Source of the DNA: Psettodes erumei
Taxonomy: Eukaryota > Chordata > Actinopteri > Pleuronectiformes > Psettodidae
Length of the DNA: 64,000 nt
Direction of reading: 5' to 3'
Assembly: GCA_016785225.1 (NCBI GenBank)
Contig: JAFBJZ010000413.1
Location: forward strand, 1 to 64,000
Below are positions 23,839 through 35,455 of the stretch, piece after piece. The first letter of the stretch is position 1; each line of letters opens with the position of its first letter. The notes below the pieces were generated by a model. The model was not told the origin of the DNA. It made no database searches and saw only the letters and a list, made by a program, of their open reading frames with translations. Position numbers and translations under genes: made by a program.

Positions 23839-26800
23839 TCGGTGTTTTGGTCATATGCCTGTTTGCTCTTGTGCAGAAGCGGGGACCCATCAACTCTTTG
23901 CTCCATATGCATTGTCAACTGACCAAGAATGATATTGAAGTGTTATTTTATGATTCCAGGCACCGATGTCAATCAAAACACAGTACCGTGCATTCGGTGC
24001 TTCTCTCGGCAAGATATAAAAACACATGACCGTCCATTAAGTGCTTTTCTCGGCGAAAACTCTCACAGTCACTGGCCTGTTTGCTCTTGACCAGAAGCGG
24101 GTACCCATGAACTTTTTGCTCCATATGCATTGTCAACTGACCAAGAATGATATGAAAGTGGTTTTTTTATGATTCCAGGCACCGATGTCTATCAAAACAC
24201 AGTACCGTCCATTAAGTGCTTTTCTCGGCGAGAAAAGCTGACACTCACCGGCCTGTTTGAACTTGTGCAGAAGGGGTGACCCATGGTATTTTTGCTTTTT
24301 ATCCATTATCAACTGACCAACAATGATATAAAAGTGTTATTTTTATGATTCCAGGCACCCATGTCCCCCAAAACACAGTACCGTGAATTTCATGATTTTC
24401 TCTCCAAGAAAACCACGTTTTGGTCATATGCCTGTTTGCTCTTGTGCAGAAGCGGGGACCCATGAACTTTTCACTTCATATATATTGTCAACTGACCAAG
24501 AATGATATGAAAGTGTTATTTTATGATTCCAGGCACCGATGTCTATCAAAACACAGTACCGTCCATTAAGTGCTTTTCTCGGCGAGAAAAGCTCACACTC
24601 ACCGGCCTGTTTGAACATCTGCAGAAGGGGTGACCCATGGAATTTTTGCTTTATATCCATTATCAACTGACCAACAATGATATAAAAGTGTTATTTTTAT
24701 GATTCCAGGCATGCATGTCCCCAAAGACACAGTACCGTGTATTTAGTGCTTTTCTCGGCAAGAAAAGCAGCTTTTGGTCATATGCCTGTTTGCTCTTGTG
24801 CAGAAGCGTAGCTCCGTGAACCTTTTCCTCCATATGCATTGTCAACTGACCAACAATGACATAAAATTGTTACTTTTATGATTCCAGCCACCCATGTCCC
24901 CCCAAAAAACAGTACCGTTCATTAAGTGCTTTTCTCGGCGAGAAAAGCAGGTTTTGGTCATATGCCTGTTTGCTCTTGTGCAGAAGCGGGGACCCATCAA
25001 CATTTTGCTCCATATGCATTGTCAACTGACCAAGGATGATATTAAAGTGTTATTTTATGATTCCAGGCACCGATGTCTATCAAAACACAGTACCGTCCAT
25101 TAAGTGCTTTTCTCAGCGAGAAAAGCTCACACTCACTGGCCTGTTTGCTCTTGTGCAGAAGGGGTGACCAATGGAATTTTTTTCTTTATATCCATTACCA
25201 ACTGACAAAGAATGACACTAAAGTGTTATTTCATGATTCCAGGCACCGATGTCTATCAAAACACAGTACCGTCCATTAAGTGCTTTTCTCGGCGAGAAAA
25301 GCTGACACTTACCGGCCTGTTTGAACTTGTGCAGAAGGGGTGACCCATGGAATTTTTGCTTTATATCCATTATCAACTGACCAACAATGATATAAAAGTG
25401 TTATTTTATGATTCCAGGCACCCATGTCCCCAAAAACACTGTACCGTGCATTTAGTGCTTTTCTCGGCGAGAAAAGCAGGTTTTGGTCATATGCCTGTTT
25501 GCTCTTGTGCAGAAGTGGGGACCCATGAACTTTTCACTCCATATATATTGTCAACTGACCAAGAATGATATGAAAGTGTTATTTTATGATTCCAGGCACC
25601 GATATCTATCAAAACACAGTACTGTCCATTAAGTGCTTTTCTCGACGAGAAAAGCTCACACTCACCGGCCTGTTTGAACTTGTGCAGAAGGGGTGACCCA
25701 TGGAATTTTTGCTTTATATCCATTATCAACTGACCAACAATGATATAAAGCGTTATTTTTATGATTCCAGGCACCCTTGCCCCCCAAAACACAGTACTGT
25801 CCATTAAGTGCTTTTCTCGGCGAGAAAAGCAGGTTTTGGTCATATGCCTGTTTGCTCTTGTGCAGAAGCATGGATCCATGAACTTTTTGCTCCATATGCA
25901 TTGTCAACTGACCAAGAATGATATGAAAGTGTTATTTTATGATTCCAGGCACCGATGTCTATCAAAACACAATACCGTGCATTAGGTGTTTTTCTCGGCG
26001 AGATATAAAAACACATGACCGTCCATTAGGTGTTTTTCTCGGCGAGAAAATCTCACAGTCACGGGCCTGTTTGCTCTTGTCCAGAAGCAGGGACCCATGA
26101 ACTTTTTGCTCCATATGCATTGTCAACTGACCAAGAATGATATTAAAGTGTTATTTTATGATTCAAGGCACCGATGTCTATGAAAACACAGTACCGTTAA
26201 TTAAGTGCTTTTCTCGGCGAGAAAATCTCACAGTCACGGGCCTGTTTGCTCTTGTCCAGAAGCAGGGACCCATGAACTTTTTGCTCCATATGCATTGTCA
26301 ACTGACCAAGAATGATATTAAAGTGTTATTTTATGATTCCAGGCACCGATGTCTATCAAAACACAGTACCCTTCATTAAGTGCTTTTCTCGGCGAGAAAA
26401 GCACGTTTTGGTCATATGCCTGTTTGCTTTTGTGCAGAAGCGGGGACCCATCAACTTTTTGCTGCATATGCATTTTCAACTGACCATGAATGATATGAAA
26501 GTGTTATTTTATGATTCCAGGCACCGATGTCTATCAAAACACAGTACCGTGCATTAGGTGCTTTTCTCGGCGAGATATAAAAACACATGACTGTCCATTA
26601 AGTGCTTTTCTCGGCGAGAAAATGTCACAGTCACTGGCCTGTTTGCTCTTGTCCAGAAGCGGGGACCCATGACCTTTTTGCTCCATATGCATTGTCAACT
26701 GACCAAGGATGATATTAAAGTGTTATTTTATGATTCCAGGCACCGATGTCTACCAAAACACAGTACCGTGCATTAAGTGCTTTTCTCTGCGAGAAAAGCT

Positions 26801-28541
26801 CACACTCACTGGCCTGTTTGAACTTGTGCAGAAGGGGTGACCCATGGAAGTTTTGCTTTATATCCATTATCAACTGACCAACAATGATATAAAAGTGTTA
26901 TTTTTATGATTCCAGGCACCCATGTCCCCAAAAACACAGTACCATGCAGTTAGTGCTTTTCTCGGTGAGAAAAGCAGCTTTTGGTCATATGCCTGTTTGC
27001 TCTTGTGCAGAAGCGTGGATCCATGAACCTTTTGCTCCATATGCATTGTCAACTGACCAACAATGATATAAAAGTGTTATTTCATGATTCCAGGCACCCA
27101 TGTCCCCCAAAACACAGTGCCGTGCATTTCGTGGTTTTCTCGGCGAGAAAAGCAGGTTTTGGTCACATGCCTGTTTGCTCTTGTGCAGAAGCGGGGACCC
27201 ATGAACTTTTCGCTCCATATATATTGTCAACTGACCAAGAATGATATTAAAGTGTTATTTTATGATTCCAGGCACCGATGTCTATCTAAACACAGTACTG
27301 TCCATTAAGTGCTTTTCTCGGCGAGAAACGCAGGTTTTGGTCATATGCCTGTTTGCTCTTGTGCAGAAGCGTGGATCCATGAACTTTTTGCTCCATATGC
27401 ATTGTCAACTGACCAACAATGATATAAAAGTGTTATTTCATGATTCCAGGCACCCATGTCCCCTAAAACACAGTACCGTTCATTAAGTGCTTTTCTCGGC
27501 GAAAAAAGCTCACAATCACTGGCCTGTTTGCTCTTGTGCAGAAGGGGTGACCCATGGAATTTTTGTTTTATATCCATTATCAAGTGACCAAAAATTATAT
27601 AAAAGTGTTATTTTTATGATTCCAGGCACCCATGTCCCCCAAAACACAGTACCATGCATTTCGTGCTTTACACTGCGAGAAAAGCAGGTTTTGATCATAT
27701 GCCTGTTTGCTCTTGTGCAGAAGCGGGGACCCATGAACTTTTCGCTTCATATATATTGTCAACTGACCATGAATGATATGAAAGTGTTATTTTATGATTC
27801 CAGGCACCGATGTCTATCAAAACACAGTACCGTCCATTAAGTGCTTTTCTCTGCGAGAAAAGCGCACACTCACCGGCCTGTTTGAACTTGTGCAGAAGGG
27901 GTGACCCATGGAATTTTTGGTTTATATCCATTATCAACTGACCAACAATTATATAAAAGTGTTATTTTTATGATTCCAGGCACCCATGTCCCCCAAAACA
28001 CAGTACCGTGCATTTCGTGCATTTCGTGCTTTTCTCTGCGAGGGAAGCAGGTTTTGGTCATATGCCTGTTTGCTCTTTTGCAGAAGCGGGGACCCATGAA
28101 CTTTTCCCTCCATATATATTGTCAACTGACCAAGAATGATATGAAAATGTTATTTTATGATTCGAGGCACCGATGTCCCCCAAAACACAGTACCCTTCAT
28201 TAAGTGCTTTTCTCAGCGAGAAAAGAAGGTTTTCGTCATATGCCTGTTTGCTCTTGTGCAGAAGCGTGGATCCATGAACTTTTTGCTCCATATGCATTGT
28301 CAACTGACCAACAATGATATAAAAGTGTTATTTCATGATTCCAGGCACCCATGTCCCCCAAAACACAGTACGGTTCATTAAGTGCTTTTCTTGGCCAGAA
28401 AAGCTCACACTCACTGGCCTATTTGAACTTTTGCAGAAGGGGTGATCCGCGGAATTTTTGCTTTATATCCATTATCAACTGACAAAGAATGATACTAAAA
28501 TGTTAGTTCATCATTCCATTCACCCATGTCCCCCAAAACAC
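23839..28541 (-). repeat. 178-bp satellite array, reverse polarity block 3
   Basis: Polarity changes near 23830-23845, where forward ACGGTAC, TTGTGTTTTGG and then reverse GTTTTGGTCATATGCC follow each other with some local duplication. The block then runs about 4.7 kb in reverse and stops at CCCATGTCCCCCAAAACACA, where a gypsy retrotransposon fragment begins. The last units (28440-28541) are the most diverged. Confidence 0.94.
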
Positions 28542-28542
28542 A

Positions 28543-28640
28543 AGAGGTTTGGCTCTCATCACGCGACCTCCCACTGCAGACCAAATCGCGCAAGCTCACC
28601 CCCAGATATATCGGCCCCTACACCATTGAGCAGGGAGAGG
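28543..28640 (+). pseudogene. Ty3/gypsy integrase C-terminal fragment
   Basis: Translating CAAGAGGTTTGGCTCTC onward gives QEVWLSSRDLPLQTKSRK followed by LTPRYIGPYTIE. This is the conserved segment just after the integrase core of vertebrate Ty3/gypsy polyproteins (usually V-W-L-S-T-R-D-L-P-L, then S-R-K-L-x-P-R-[FY]-I-G-P-[FY]). Only about 30 codons survive, joined directly to satellite on the left. No reverse transcriptase or other domain is present. Confidence 0.8.
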
Positions 28641-29400
28641 GAAACTGGCTGCTCCTTTGATGTAGTTGTGTGGCTCCTGTTGTATGGAGGATTAGCCTAC
28701 AAACCTTGTGTTTGTTGGGTAATGGAATTTGTTTGCCAGATCTTGATCATTCTTCAGCAGGCTCTCGCGTCACTGCTGTGAGGAAAGGCCTGAGGATCTG
28801 CTTTGGTCAACAGGCTACCTAAGACAGCCAGCTGCAGCTGCATCGCTAGGGGTCCCTGGAGAGTGGTTCCAGGGTGGAGTTGAGTGGAGGAGTAGAGCAT
28901 GAAGAGGAGTAGGAAGAGAGCGAACAAAGGCTGAGAAAAAGACTTTATATGACTTGATGACCTCAGAGGTCACATGCCACAGTCATCCAGTGGTGGCTGC
29001 TGGATTAGATTTCACACCTGGAGGATTGTAGGACTTTAAGATTCCGGTGCTTTCCTTTGTCTCCAAGACAAAGAAAGCCATGTGGTCTAAACTTGGTGAT
29101 GCGTGGTGAGTCTCCATTGCTCACCACCAGATGAAACCCACCCAACAGCAACATCCAGCATTCCTTGTTCGCCACGTCCACTCACTTGACCTTGACCTCG
29201 ATCTCGACCACTTCTACGTCCCTCGACCATGGCTACGACCACAGCCATGAACTCGACCACGTCAACGTCCTTCGACCACGACCATGAACTCGACCACGTC
29301 CTTCGACCACGTCTACGCCTCCTACTCTGAACTCGACAAATAAAGAGTTTGAACTTTGTCTCTGGTCTCCTGCCCTACTTGGTCCACAATCTGGCCTCGT
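28641..29400 (+). mobile_element. Probable gypsy 3' tail / LTR remnant
   Basis: Non-coding sequence downstream of the integrase fragment, with an AATAAA signal at 29339-29344 soon after a degenerate run of CTCGACCAC-GTC-type repeats (about 29180-29335). The position and poly-A signal fit a 3' LTR, but no second LTR copy or clear TG...CA edge is visible, so the right border is a guess. Confidence 0.4.
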
Positions 29401-29792
29401 GTCATTTTAGTTGTTGCTTACTTTTAGTGTCTTGAGTTATCACTATAGCTGTCTTTGCCTTTCCAGTCTCAAATATCCAGCTGTCCTCATCCTCCATACA
29501 CGGAGATACAGCTGTCTGCTCACTTTTCTTCTCATAAGGCGGGGAGTTGCCAAAATTGGAGTCATGTGTGAAAAAGGAGCGTCATGTTTCTCTATTAGTT
29601 TTGCGGTTTCTAGATTCCTCTCTATACTCTTATCTATTTTAACTTTTGCTACTTTTAATAGCTTCTTCCTGATTGAACAACTCCAAAACTGCTAATTCTA
29701 TATCAATTTTCCTTCCTGTCCTATCCTTTTTTCCCGTCTTTCTTTTGCTCTGCCTTATATGTTTTGATAAGCACTTGCAATGTTTTAATCAG

Positions 29793-29987
29793 CTATGGAT
29801 CAAAGGTGCCTTCTGGTGGCCAGGGCTGGTCAATCTCCACCCATCTTTTATTCCATTTTTTAGATATTTTACCAAGCCCCTTAAGGAGAGGATTATTCTC
29901 TTCAACAAGCTCCACAAACATGGTCACCTTCACCGCTCTTGCACCCATAGCCACTGTGGGCAACTTGACTGTTAAATTCTTTACCAT
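29793..29987 (-). pseudogene. Possible retroviral gag matrix fragment
   Basis: A 64-codon minus-strand frame containing NKRWVEIDQPWPPEGTFDP. The W-P-x-x-G-T-F core resembles the WP-x-x-GTF motif of gammaretrovirus-type matrix proteins. No LTR, capsid or other retroviral feature is recognised next to it. It differs from the gag at 7.7-8.9 kb, so it would belong to a different element. Treat as tentative. Confidence 0.35.
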
Positions 29988-30318
29988 TTATGCAGGCGAT
30001 TGGAAAGCGCAAGGCTCCGATCTTTGTTCCACACCGCAACCCCCTTAAAAATCAGGATGTTGACCAACCCCAAACAGTTTTTCAAGACTGTTTCTAATGG
30101 TCAGTATCAGTAATGTTCCTATTACTTAATGAGCCCTACTTCTGACCTGTCCATTAACAACTGGGCCCTTCTGTTCAACAGGGTGTGGCTCACCCAACCA
30201 TTTGCGTAGGCGGATAGTGCACATCAGCAAGGTGTAATTGATAGAACGTTTTTATAAAAAGGAGATATAACTGAGCAAGTGATAAATGTAAGCTTTATCC
30301 TATTTAGAATATCAATAT

Positions 30319-30341
30319 GTGTGTGTGTGTGTGTGTGTGTG
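30319..30341 (+). repeat. (GT)n microsatellite
   Basis: About eleven GT dinucleotides in a row; a GA/GT-rich tract continues to about 30410. Confidence 0.9.
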
Positions 30342-30344
30342 AGA

Positions 30345-32739
30345 ATGTTCAGAGAGAGAGGTCTGTGTTTATGTAAAAGATGTGTTTTTGTGTTTGTGTG
30401 TATGTGAGCATGAGGGAGAACTACTGCGAGAGCCAAAAAGGGAGTCAGACAAAAGGAAAAAGAAAAAAAAGAGAGAAATATTAAAGGAAAAAGATCAACA
30501 CCGACCTGCGGTCATCTTCAAATATATTTGCAAGTCAATGTGCAGGACAGATCACTTTGTAGATGTCGTCACGTCTACCCAATACAACAACAAACCAAAA
30601 GCTTAATTTCTTGTAAAAACTAATCTCATTGAACCTAAACAACAAACTTCATTACTCAAGTTTAAACTTTCACTAAACCATAACATTGCTCCATTTATCG
30701 TGCTGATCAGACACAAATCTTGCAATGTAACAAATTGGCACGTGTGACTTACACAGCCTATGGGACTTAACAATTTAACAATCAACAATGCCGAGACTGC
30801 ACACACAATAGACCAAGACTTATGTGTGACTTACAATATTAATCATTATTTTGGTTGAACCATGGAAACATCCAGACCACACATATAAATAACACCTTTG
30901 CCAGGTCATACATGCAAAACTGTGAACTTCAATTTGGACAAACCCAGGAAACTGATAAAAATCTCTTTCCTAGGAATTTAAGGTCAAGACCGGCACACAA
31001 AAAGAGAAAGCTATCAGACCAAGCACCACTGGTCATTCATCTTAATAGACACCAAACCTTGTGTGTACGATAAAGAACTCTTTTTGAGGCTCTGACAACT
31101 AAGCACACATGCAAGTTGTCAGATCAAGCACTGTTATGCATGCATCACAAACTTCTGGTTTCTCTAAACCATATACATATTACTTATCAAATTTAGAATT
31201 TGCCAAACAGAGGGTTCCTCTTATTATACAATTGGAACCGATCATTTAACATCCCCCTCTCACTCAAACCACACAGTTCGTTAAGTCTTGGTTGAAGCTA
31301 TCATCACCATCAGTCTCCCCAACCCAAGAGAGAATGAGGAAACGCAAACAAATCTCCAGACCTACCTGTCTGAAGATTTTATCAGGCTGGCCAGGCCTCT
31401 GCCTCCTCACTCTCTCCCTAGGTATCCTTGGTCTCTACTCAGCGTTGATTTGCCAAATCTTGTTTGTGACGCCAAATTTAATCTAGAAACTTGGGATGAG
31501 AGGAAAAAGTCAAAAACGCAGCTGATGCCCTTTCAATAAATGTATTAATCAGGCATCAAAAACAGCTGTCTGCAGTACAGTGGGGAATCTTTATTTTCCA
31601 ACTGATGACAACAGCTGTGAAAAGGAAACCCCTTAACATTGAATAAAACATCTTGCTGGTACCGTTGGTGTTCTGTATGTATCAAGACCTGGGAGCCCCA
31701 GGATACACACCAGGACTGGCCCACCTACCGGACAGCGTGAGAGATGCAGCCAAAGCCGGGGGATGGGAAGGTCCCTGGGAGCTGGTAACCTGGCAAAAGT
31801 TAATAGAGGTGGTAATGGGAGATGGCACGATTTCTATGGAAGACCTGCCTGAGGTGCTTCGAGAAGATGGAGCAAGGCACACCAGTCTACACTATTAGAA
31901 AGTTGGGTACATGAAGGAATACAGCAGATTCCAGGAACTGCAGCCAGCAGAGCGGCCAGGGGCTGTCAGTTAAAATGATGATGGTTCCTTTAAAAGGAAT
32001 ATATTCCATGGGAGCAGAAGTAAGAGCAGCACCCGACAACACCCAACCTGCAGCTCGGGAAGAATCACCAAAGAAGAAACAAGGTAAATCCTCCTGGTTT
32101 CCGTGCTCCTGCTAAATTCTATTAAATAACCCTACACAAATATCTGATTAAAGAGAAGCAATCCGAGTCATTTGAGTACTCTTTGCTAACGTAAAATGAA
32201 GATTGTGTTATGACATCAAGTGATAGTATTCTCACAGGTTGCTCTCATTCCCAAGATTTTAAAGCAGATCCTTAGGACCTAAAAAGGTCTTTAAACTATA
32301 CTTAGCTATTCACCAACAGCCTGAAGCATGAGAAGAGAGCTGCCATAAGCAGACGTGACTGAGGCTGCGCAACACCCAAATTGTTGAGGGCTGCTCAGGG
32401 TGTGGCTCATACTTAGTGGAAGTAGGATAGACATCTGGATGAAGGCAGTGAGGGGGTTGGCGAGTCTCTTCACAACAATCCAGTAAATATTCTTCTTCTT
32501 GCTTAATATCTTCAAAAGTTAATGTAGAATCCCTTATTGTAGTTATTTAACATAGGGGCTCATCTAACCTTAGTTGTTAATTAGCCTCGGAAGGGCAGAA
32601 GAGCCTTTTAATAGATTAAACTCAGGATCAGGATTAATATCCACCTATATTGGGGAAGTTGAGTCGTCTCTGTCCCCTAATGAGTTAACCATCCTGTGTA
32701 AAGCTGACTTGTCTGACTTGTCTGTATTTTAACATATGT
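30345..32739. other. Unassigned intergenic sequence
   Basis: No gene or element is recognised here. The sequence is A/T-rich with short open frames only. The longest distinctive one is 31653-31898 (+, 81 codons, containing YQDLGAPGYTPGLAHLP and GGWEGPWELVTWQKL). It has biased, protein-like composition and could be a transposon-derived scrap, but no family was recognised. Confidence 0.5.
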
Positions 32740-34254
32740 TAGACCTTATGGAAACAGAAACATCTCAGTCGTGAAATCATTTTTATTGGTCCAACAGAAA
32801 CATTTGATGTGCATTTAAACAAAAATAAGCATGTGCATAAATTTGGGTACCCCAAAGAAATAATTCCATAAATATTTAGTAGAGCCCCCTTTTGCTGCAA
32901 AAACAGCCTGTAGATGCCTCCTATAGCCACAGACAAGTCCCTGAAGTCTGGCAGGTGGTATTTTGGCCCATTCCTCCATACAAAACGCCTCCAGTTCAGT
33001 CAGGTTTCTTGGCTTCCGTGTGTAAACAGCCTGCTTCAAATCAATCCATACATTTTCAATGATGTTAAGGTCTGCAGACTGGGATGGCCATTCCAGAAGA
33101 TTGTACTTGTGCTTCTGCATGAATTCCTTGGTTGATTTTGGACAGTGCTTAGGATCATTGTCCTGCTGAAAAATCCAACCCCAACGTAGCTTCAACCTTG
33201 TGACCGATTCTTGAACATTCTTGTCAAGAATCTACTGATACTGAGAGGAATTCATGTGGCCCTAAACTTTAACAAGGTTTCCAGTCCCTGTGCTAGCCAC
33301 ACAGCCCCATAACATGATGGAACCTCCACCAAATTTCACTGTAGGCAATCTTCTCATGTGTTTTTTTCACCATGCATACCTCCTCTTGTTCTGACCAAAT
33401 AACTCTATCTTAGTCTCATCTGATCAGAGTATTTTTTTCCAAAATGCTTCTGGCTTGTCCAGATGTGATGTTGCATACCTCATGCGACTCTTCTTGTGAC
33501 GAACACTCAGGAAAGGCTTTATGCCCATCACCCCTCCAATGAGCTTTTCCTGGTGCAAAGTACGCTGGATTGTGGAACGATGAACAACTACACCATCAGT
33601 AGCCAGATGTTCTTGTAGTTCTCGGGAGGTGGTCTGTGGCTTGTTTGTGACCATTCTAACCATCCTTCGCCTGTGCCTTTCTGGTATTTTTTTGGCCTAC
33701 CACATCTTTCCTTCACAAGGACTGTTCTTGTGGCCTTCCATTTCTGACTGTGGAGGCAGACAGTCTAAACCTTCTTGATAATTTCTTGTACCCTTCTCCT
33801 AATTCATGATAATGAATTATCTTAGTTTTTAGGTCATTGGAGAGTTGTTTTGATGTCCCCATGCTGCCACACTAAAAAAGAACCTAGGATAAGCACAGCC
33901 AGCAATTGCCTCTGTTAAATAGCCGTTTTCATGATTGGTTCCACCTGTCTTTGTAAATGAAGGTCTCACAAGCTAGTCAAAGCAATTTTGTGCTGCAACC
34001 TGTCAGCTATAACTCCCTACAGGTCTTGAAATCAATGTGATTAAAGGGGTGCCCAAACTTTTACAACATACCATTTTTTTACATTTTATTTTATCATAAT
34101 AAAACTGCGTAATGGTACTCAAAGAATTTTGGTTTGGAAAACACTCAAATGTCTACATCTCTGTAAGAAATCAAATCTTGCTGCTGTGATCTTCTCTTAT
34201 AAAGTTAGAGCAAATTATCATGAAATCTTGCCCAAACTTTTGCACACCACTGTA
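32740..34254 (-). mobile_element. Tc1-like DNA transposon, dead copy
   Basis: The right end (34230-34254) carries the familiar Tc1 terminus, on the minus strand TACAGTGGTGTGCAAAAG followed by TTTGGGC. The transposase reads away from it on the minus strand. The matching left terminus is not found; sub-terminal GGGGTACCCAAATTTATGCAC (complement of about 32830-32850) resembles the internal copy GGGGTGCCCAAACTTTTAC at the other side, so the left end is decayed and its coordinate approximate. Confidence 0.85.
32815..33862 (-). pseudogene. Tc1 transposase with stops and frameshifts
   Basis: The start MGTSKQLSNDLK at 33862 is typical of Tc1 transposases. The paired helix-turn-helix region (33663-33424) has TSRELQEHLATDGVVVHRST. 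The first catalytic aspartate lies in SDETKIELFGQN (about 33390-33425), but the preceding tryptophan codon is a TGA stop. The second and third acidic residues are in FQQDNDPKH and SADLNIIENVW (33195-32815) with 34 residues between, the DD34E spacing of the family. Full length would be about 349 codons, normal for Tc1. Several frame breaks between 33200 and 33420 make it inactive. Confidence 0.88.
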
Positions 34255-34990
34255 CATCCACTGTATGATCCATTCATGAACTTGCTGCAACAACACCTGG
34301 GGACAGGGTATATCTATGCTCTTTGCCCTTCACTCTGGGTCAGTCTCTGGTCTCAGGCCCACTCTGTCTTGATAGGCTCACCATGACCTACAACTCCAAT
34401 AAACTCACAGCACCTCAGCAAACTTGTAACTGGACTTGGATTGGTTTTTCAACAGGGCCACTGGATCTTTGGTTGTACTAATGGAGCACAGCCAGTTGTT
34501 ATTGCTGCAGCTTGCTGACTTTGGAGGCTCTGTGGGTTGTTGGTAGTGGATACTATCTCTTGGGGGCTTAGGGTGGCAGGTGAACTGCTTGTAGCAGGTG
34601 TGGGTGACACTTGGAGGCTCTGGGCTCTATGGGTTGCCTCCAGGCCTTGCTCCTCCTGCGTCTTACCAGAAGTAACTTCTGTGCGTTGTGTCATCATTGC
34701 CACTGTCAAACATTGCATTTTCAATCAAATCAGATCAATCAAGATCAAAGAAGGATTTTTAATACAAAAATGTCCAACTTCTGAAAAGTATGTTCATTTC
34801 AATACTCATTGCTTACTTGAGGCCTTCTTTACCATGAATAACTGCTTCAACAACTTATGAAACAACTGATGGTAAATATTGAGCTTTTAATCCACTAGTA
34901 TCATCTTGTTCAACCTTCACATTAAACTAGAAAATGTCCTTTCTGAAGAAATTGCTGTGGGATTACTGCCTTGTGTAATAGCTGAAGCTA
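34255..34990. other. Unassigned sequence
   Basis: No recognisable gene. A minus-strand frame at 34449-34724 is rich in S, T, Q and A (SLQVSPTPATSSSPATLSP) with no family resemblance; composition alone can explain it. Confidence 0.4.
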
Positions 34991-35006
34991 CACTGCATTG
35001 CTGCAG

Positions 35007-35117
35007 TTTGCTGCAATTGGTTTGAAGAAGCAGTTGAAGTTGTTTGAAGAGAAGGTGTCTAATCAGCTGATCTGAATGAACTGTGTGCCTGCACTCAGAG
35101 GTTACCGTGGTGATGCA
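35007..35117 (-). promoter_or_regulatory. Diverged duplicate of the dnai2 upstream region with X-box
   Basis: Over about 105 bases this resembles the sequence upstream of dnai2 exon 1 (44855-44960): TTTGAAGAAGCAG, TTTGAAGAGAAGG-GTC, ATCA-CTGATCTGA and GGTTnCCnTGGTGATGC are shared in the same order, at roughly 80 percent identity by eye. At 35101-35114 the minus strand reads ATCACC-AC-GGTAAC, an RFX X-box with one mismatch to GTNRCC-N2-RGYAAC. No dnai2 coding exon is seen at the matching distance. Confidence 0.6.
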
Positions 35118-35285
35118 CAGACCTTTACTGTCACAAACCAGTAAATTAACGAGAAGAGGCCGAGTGCAAGACTCTGAGTAAAATGCCTTATATCAAAATC
35201 TTAGCACGTATTGCTGATATGTTTTACAATGAGCGTCACAGGACTTGGCCGAAGATATACGTGTTATATGTGTACATAACATGAA

Positions 35286-35455
35286 GGCATGGTAAATCAG
35301 CTCATTAGGGAGGCAAGAGAAGACAGATGTGCTATGTCTGGTTCTTACCAACGCCTATGGCTCGATACCGCACAAGCTGGTGGAGGTTGCACCGGAGAAA
35401 CACCATGTACCCCAGAAGGTGAAATACTTCATCCTGCACTACTACAGTGTAGTCA
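35286..35455 (+). pseudogene. Non-LTR reverse transcriptase fragment
   Basis: Starts in one frame (NQLIREAREDR) and shifts to another that gives VLWLVLTNAYGSIPHKLVEV followed by HHVPQKVKYFILHYY. This matches the RT block with the catalytic aspartate of a fish non-LTR family (usual form W-L-D-L-x-N-A-Y-G-S-I-P-H-K-L). Here the aspartate is replaced by valine. The fragment is under 60 codons and runs directly into the ZBED-type transposase remnant. Confidence 0.7.

Noticed and set aside
10054..28541. Dozens of open frames of 60-158 codons with similar translations (for example QAYDQNLLFSPRKALNERYC)
   Set aside because: They are translations of the 178 bp satellite. The unit is not a multiple of three, the same DNA is open on both strands, and the frames end at arbitrary points in the unit.
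1..28541. Regularly spaced short palindromic repeats resembling a CRISPR array
   Set aside because: The whole 178 bp unit repeats, including what would be spacers; there are no unique spacers or cas genes, and the context is a vertebrate genome.
29180..29335. Degenerate CTCGACCAC repeats as a possible coding repeat or protein-binding array
   Set aside because: The repeats are irregular in length and break frame; position just before AATAAA fits an LTR or 3' tail, and no further evidence supports a separate function.
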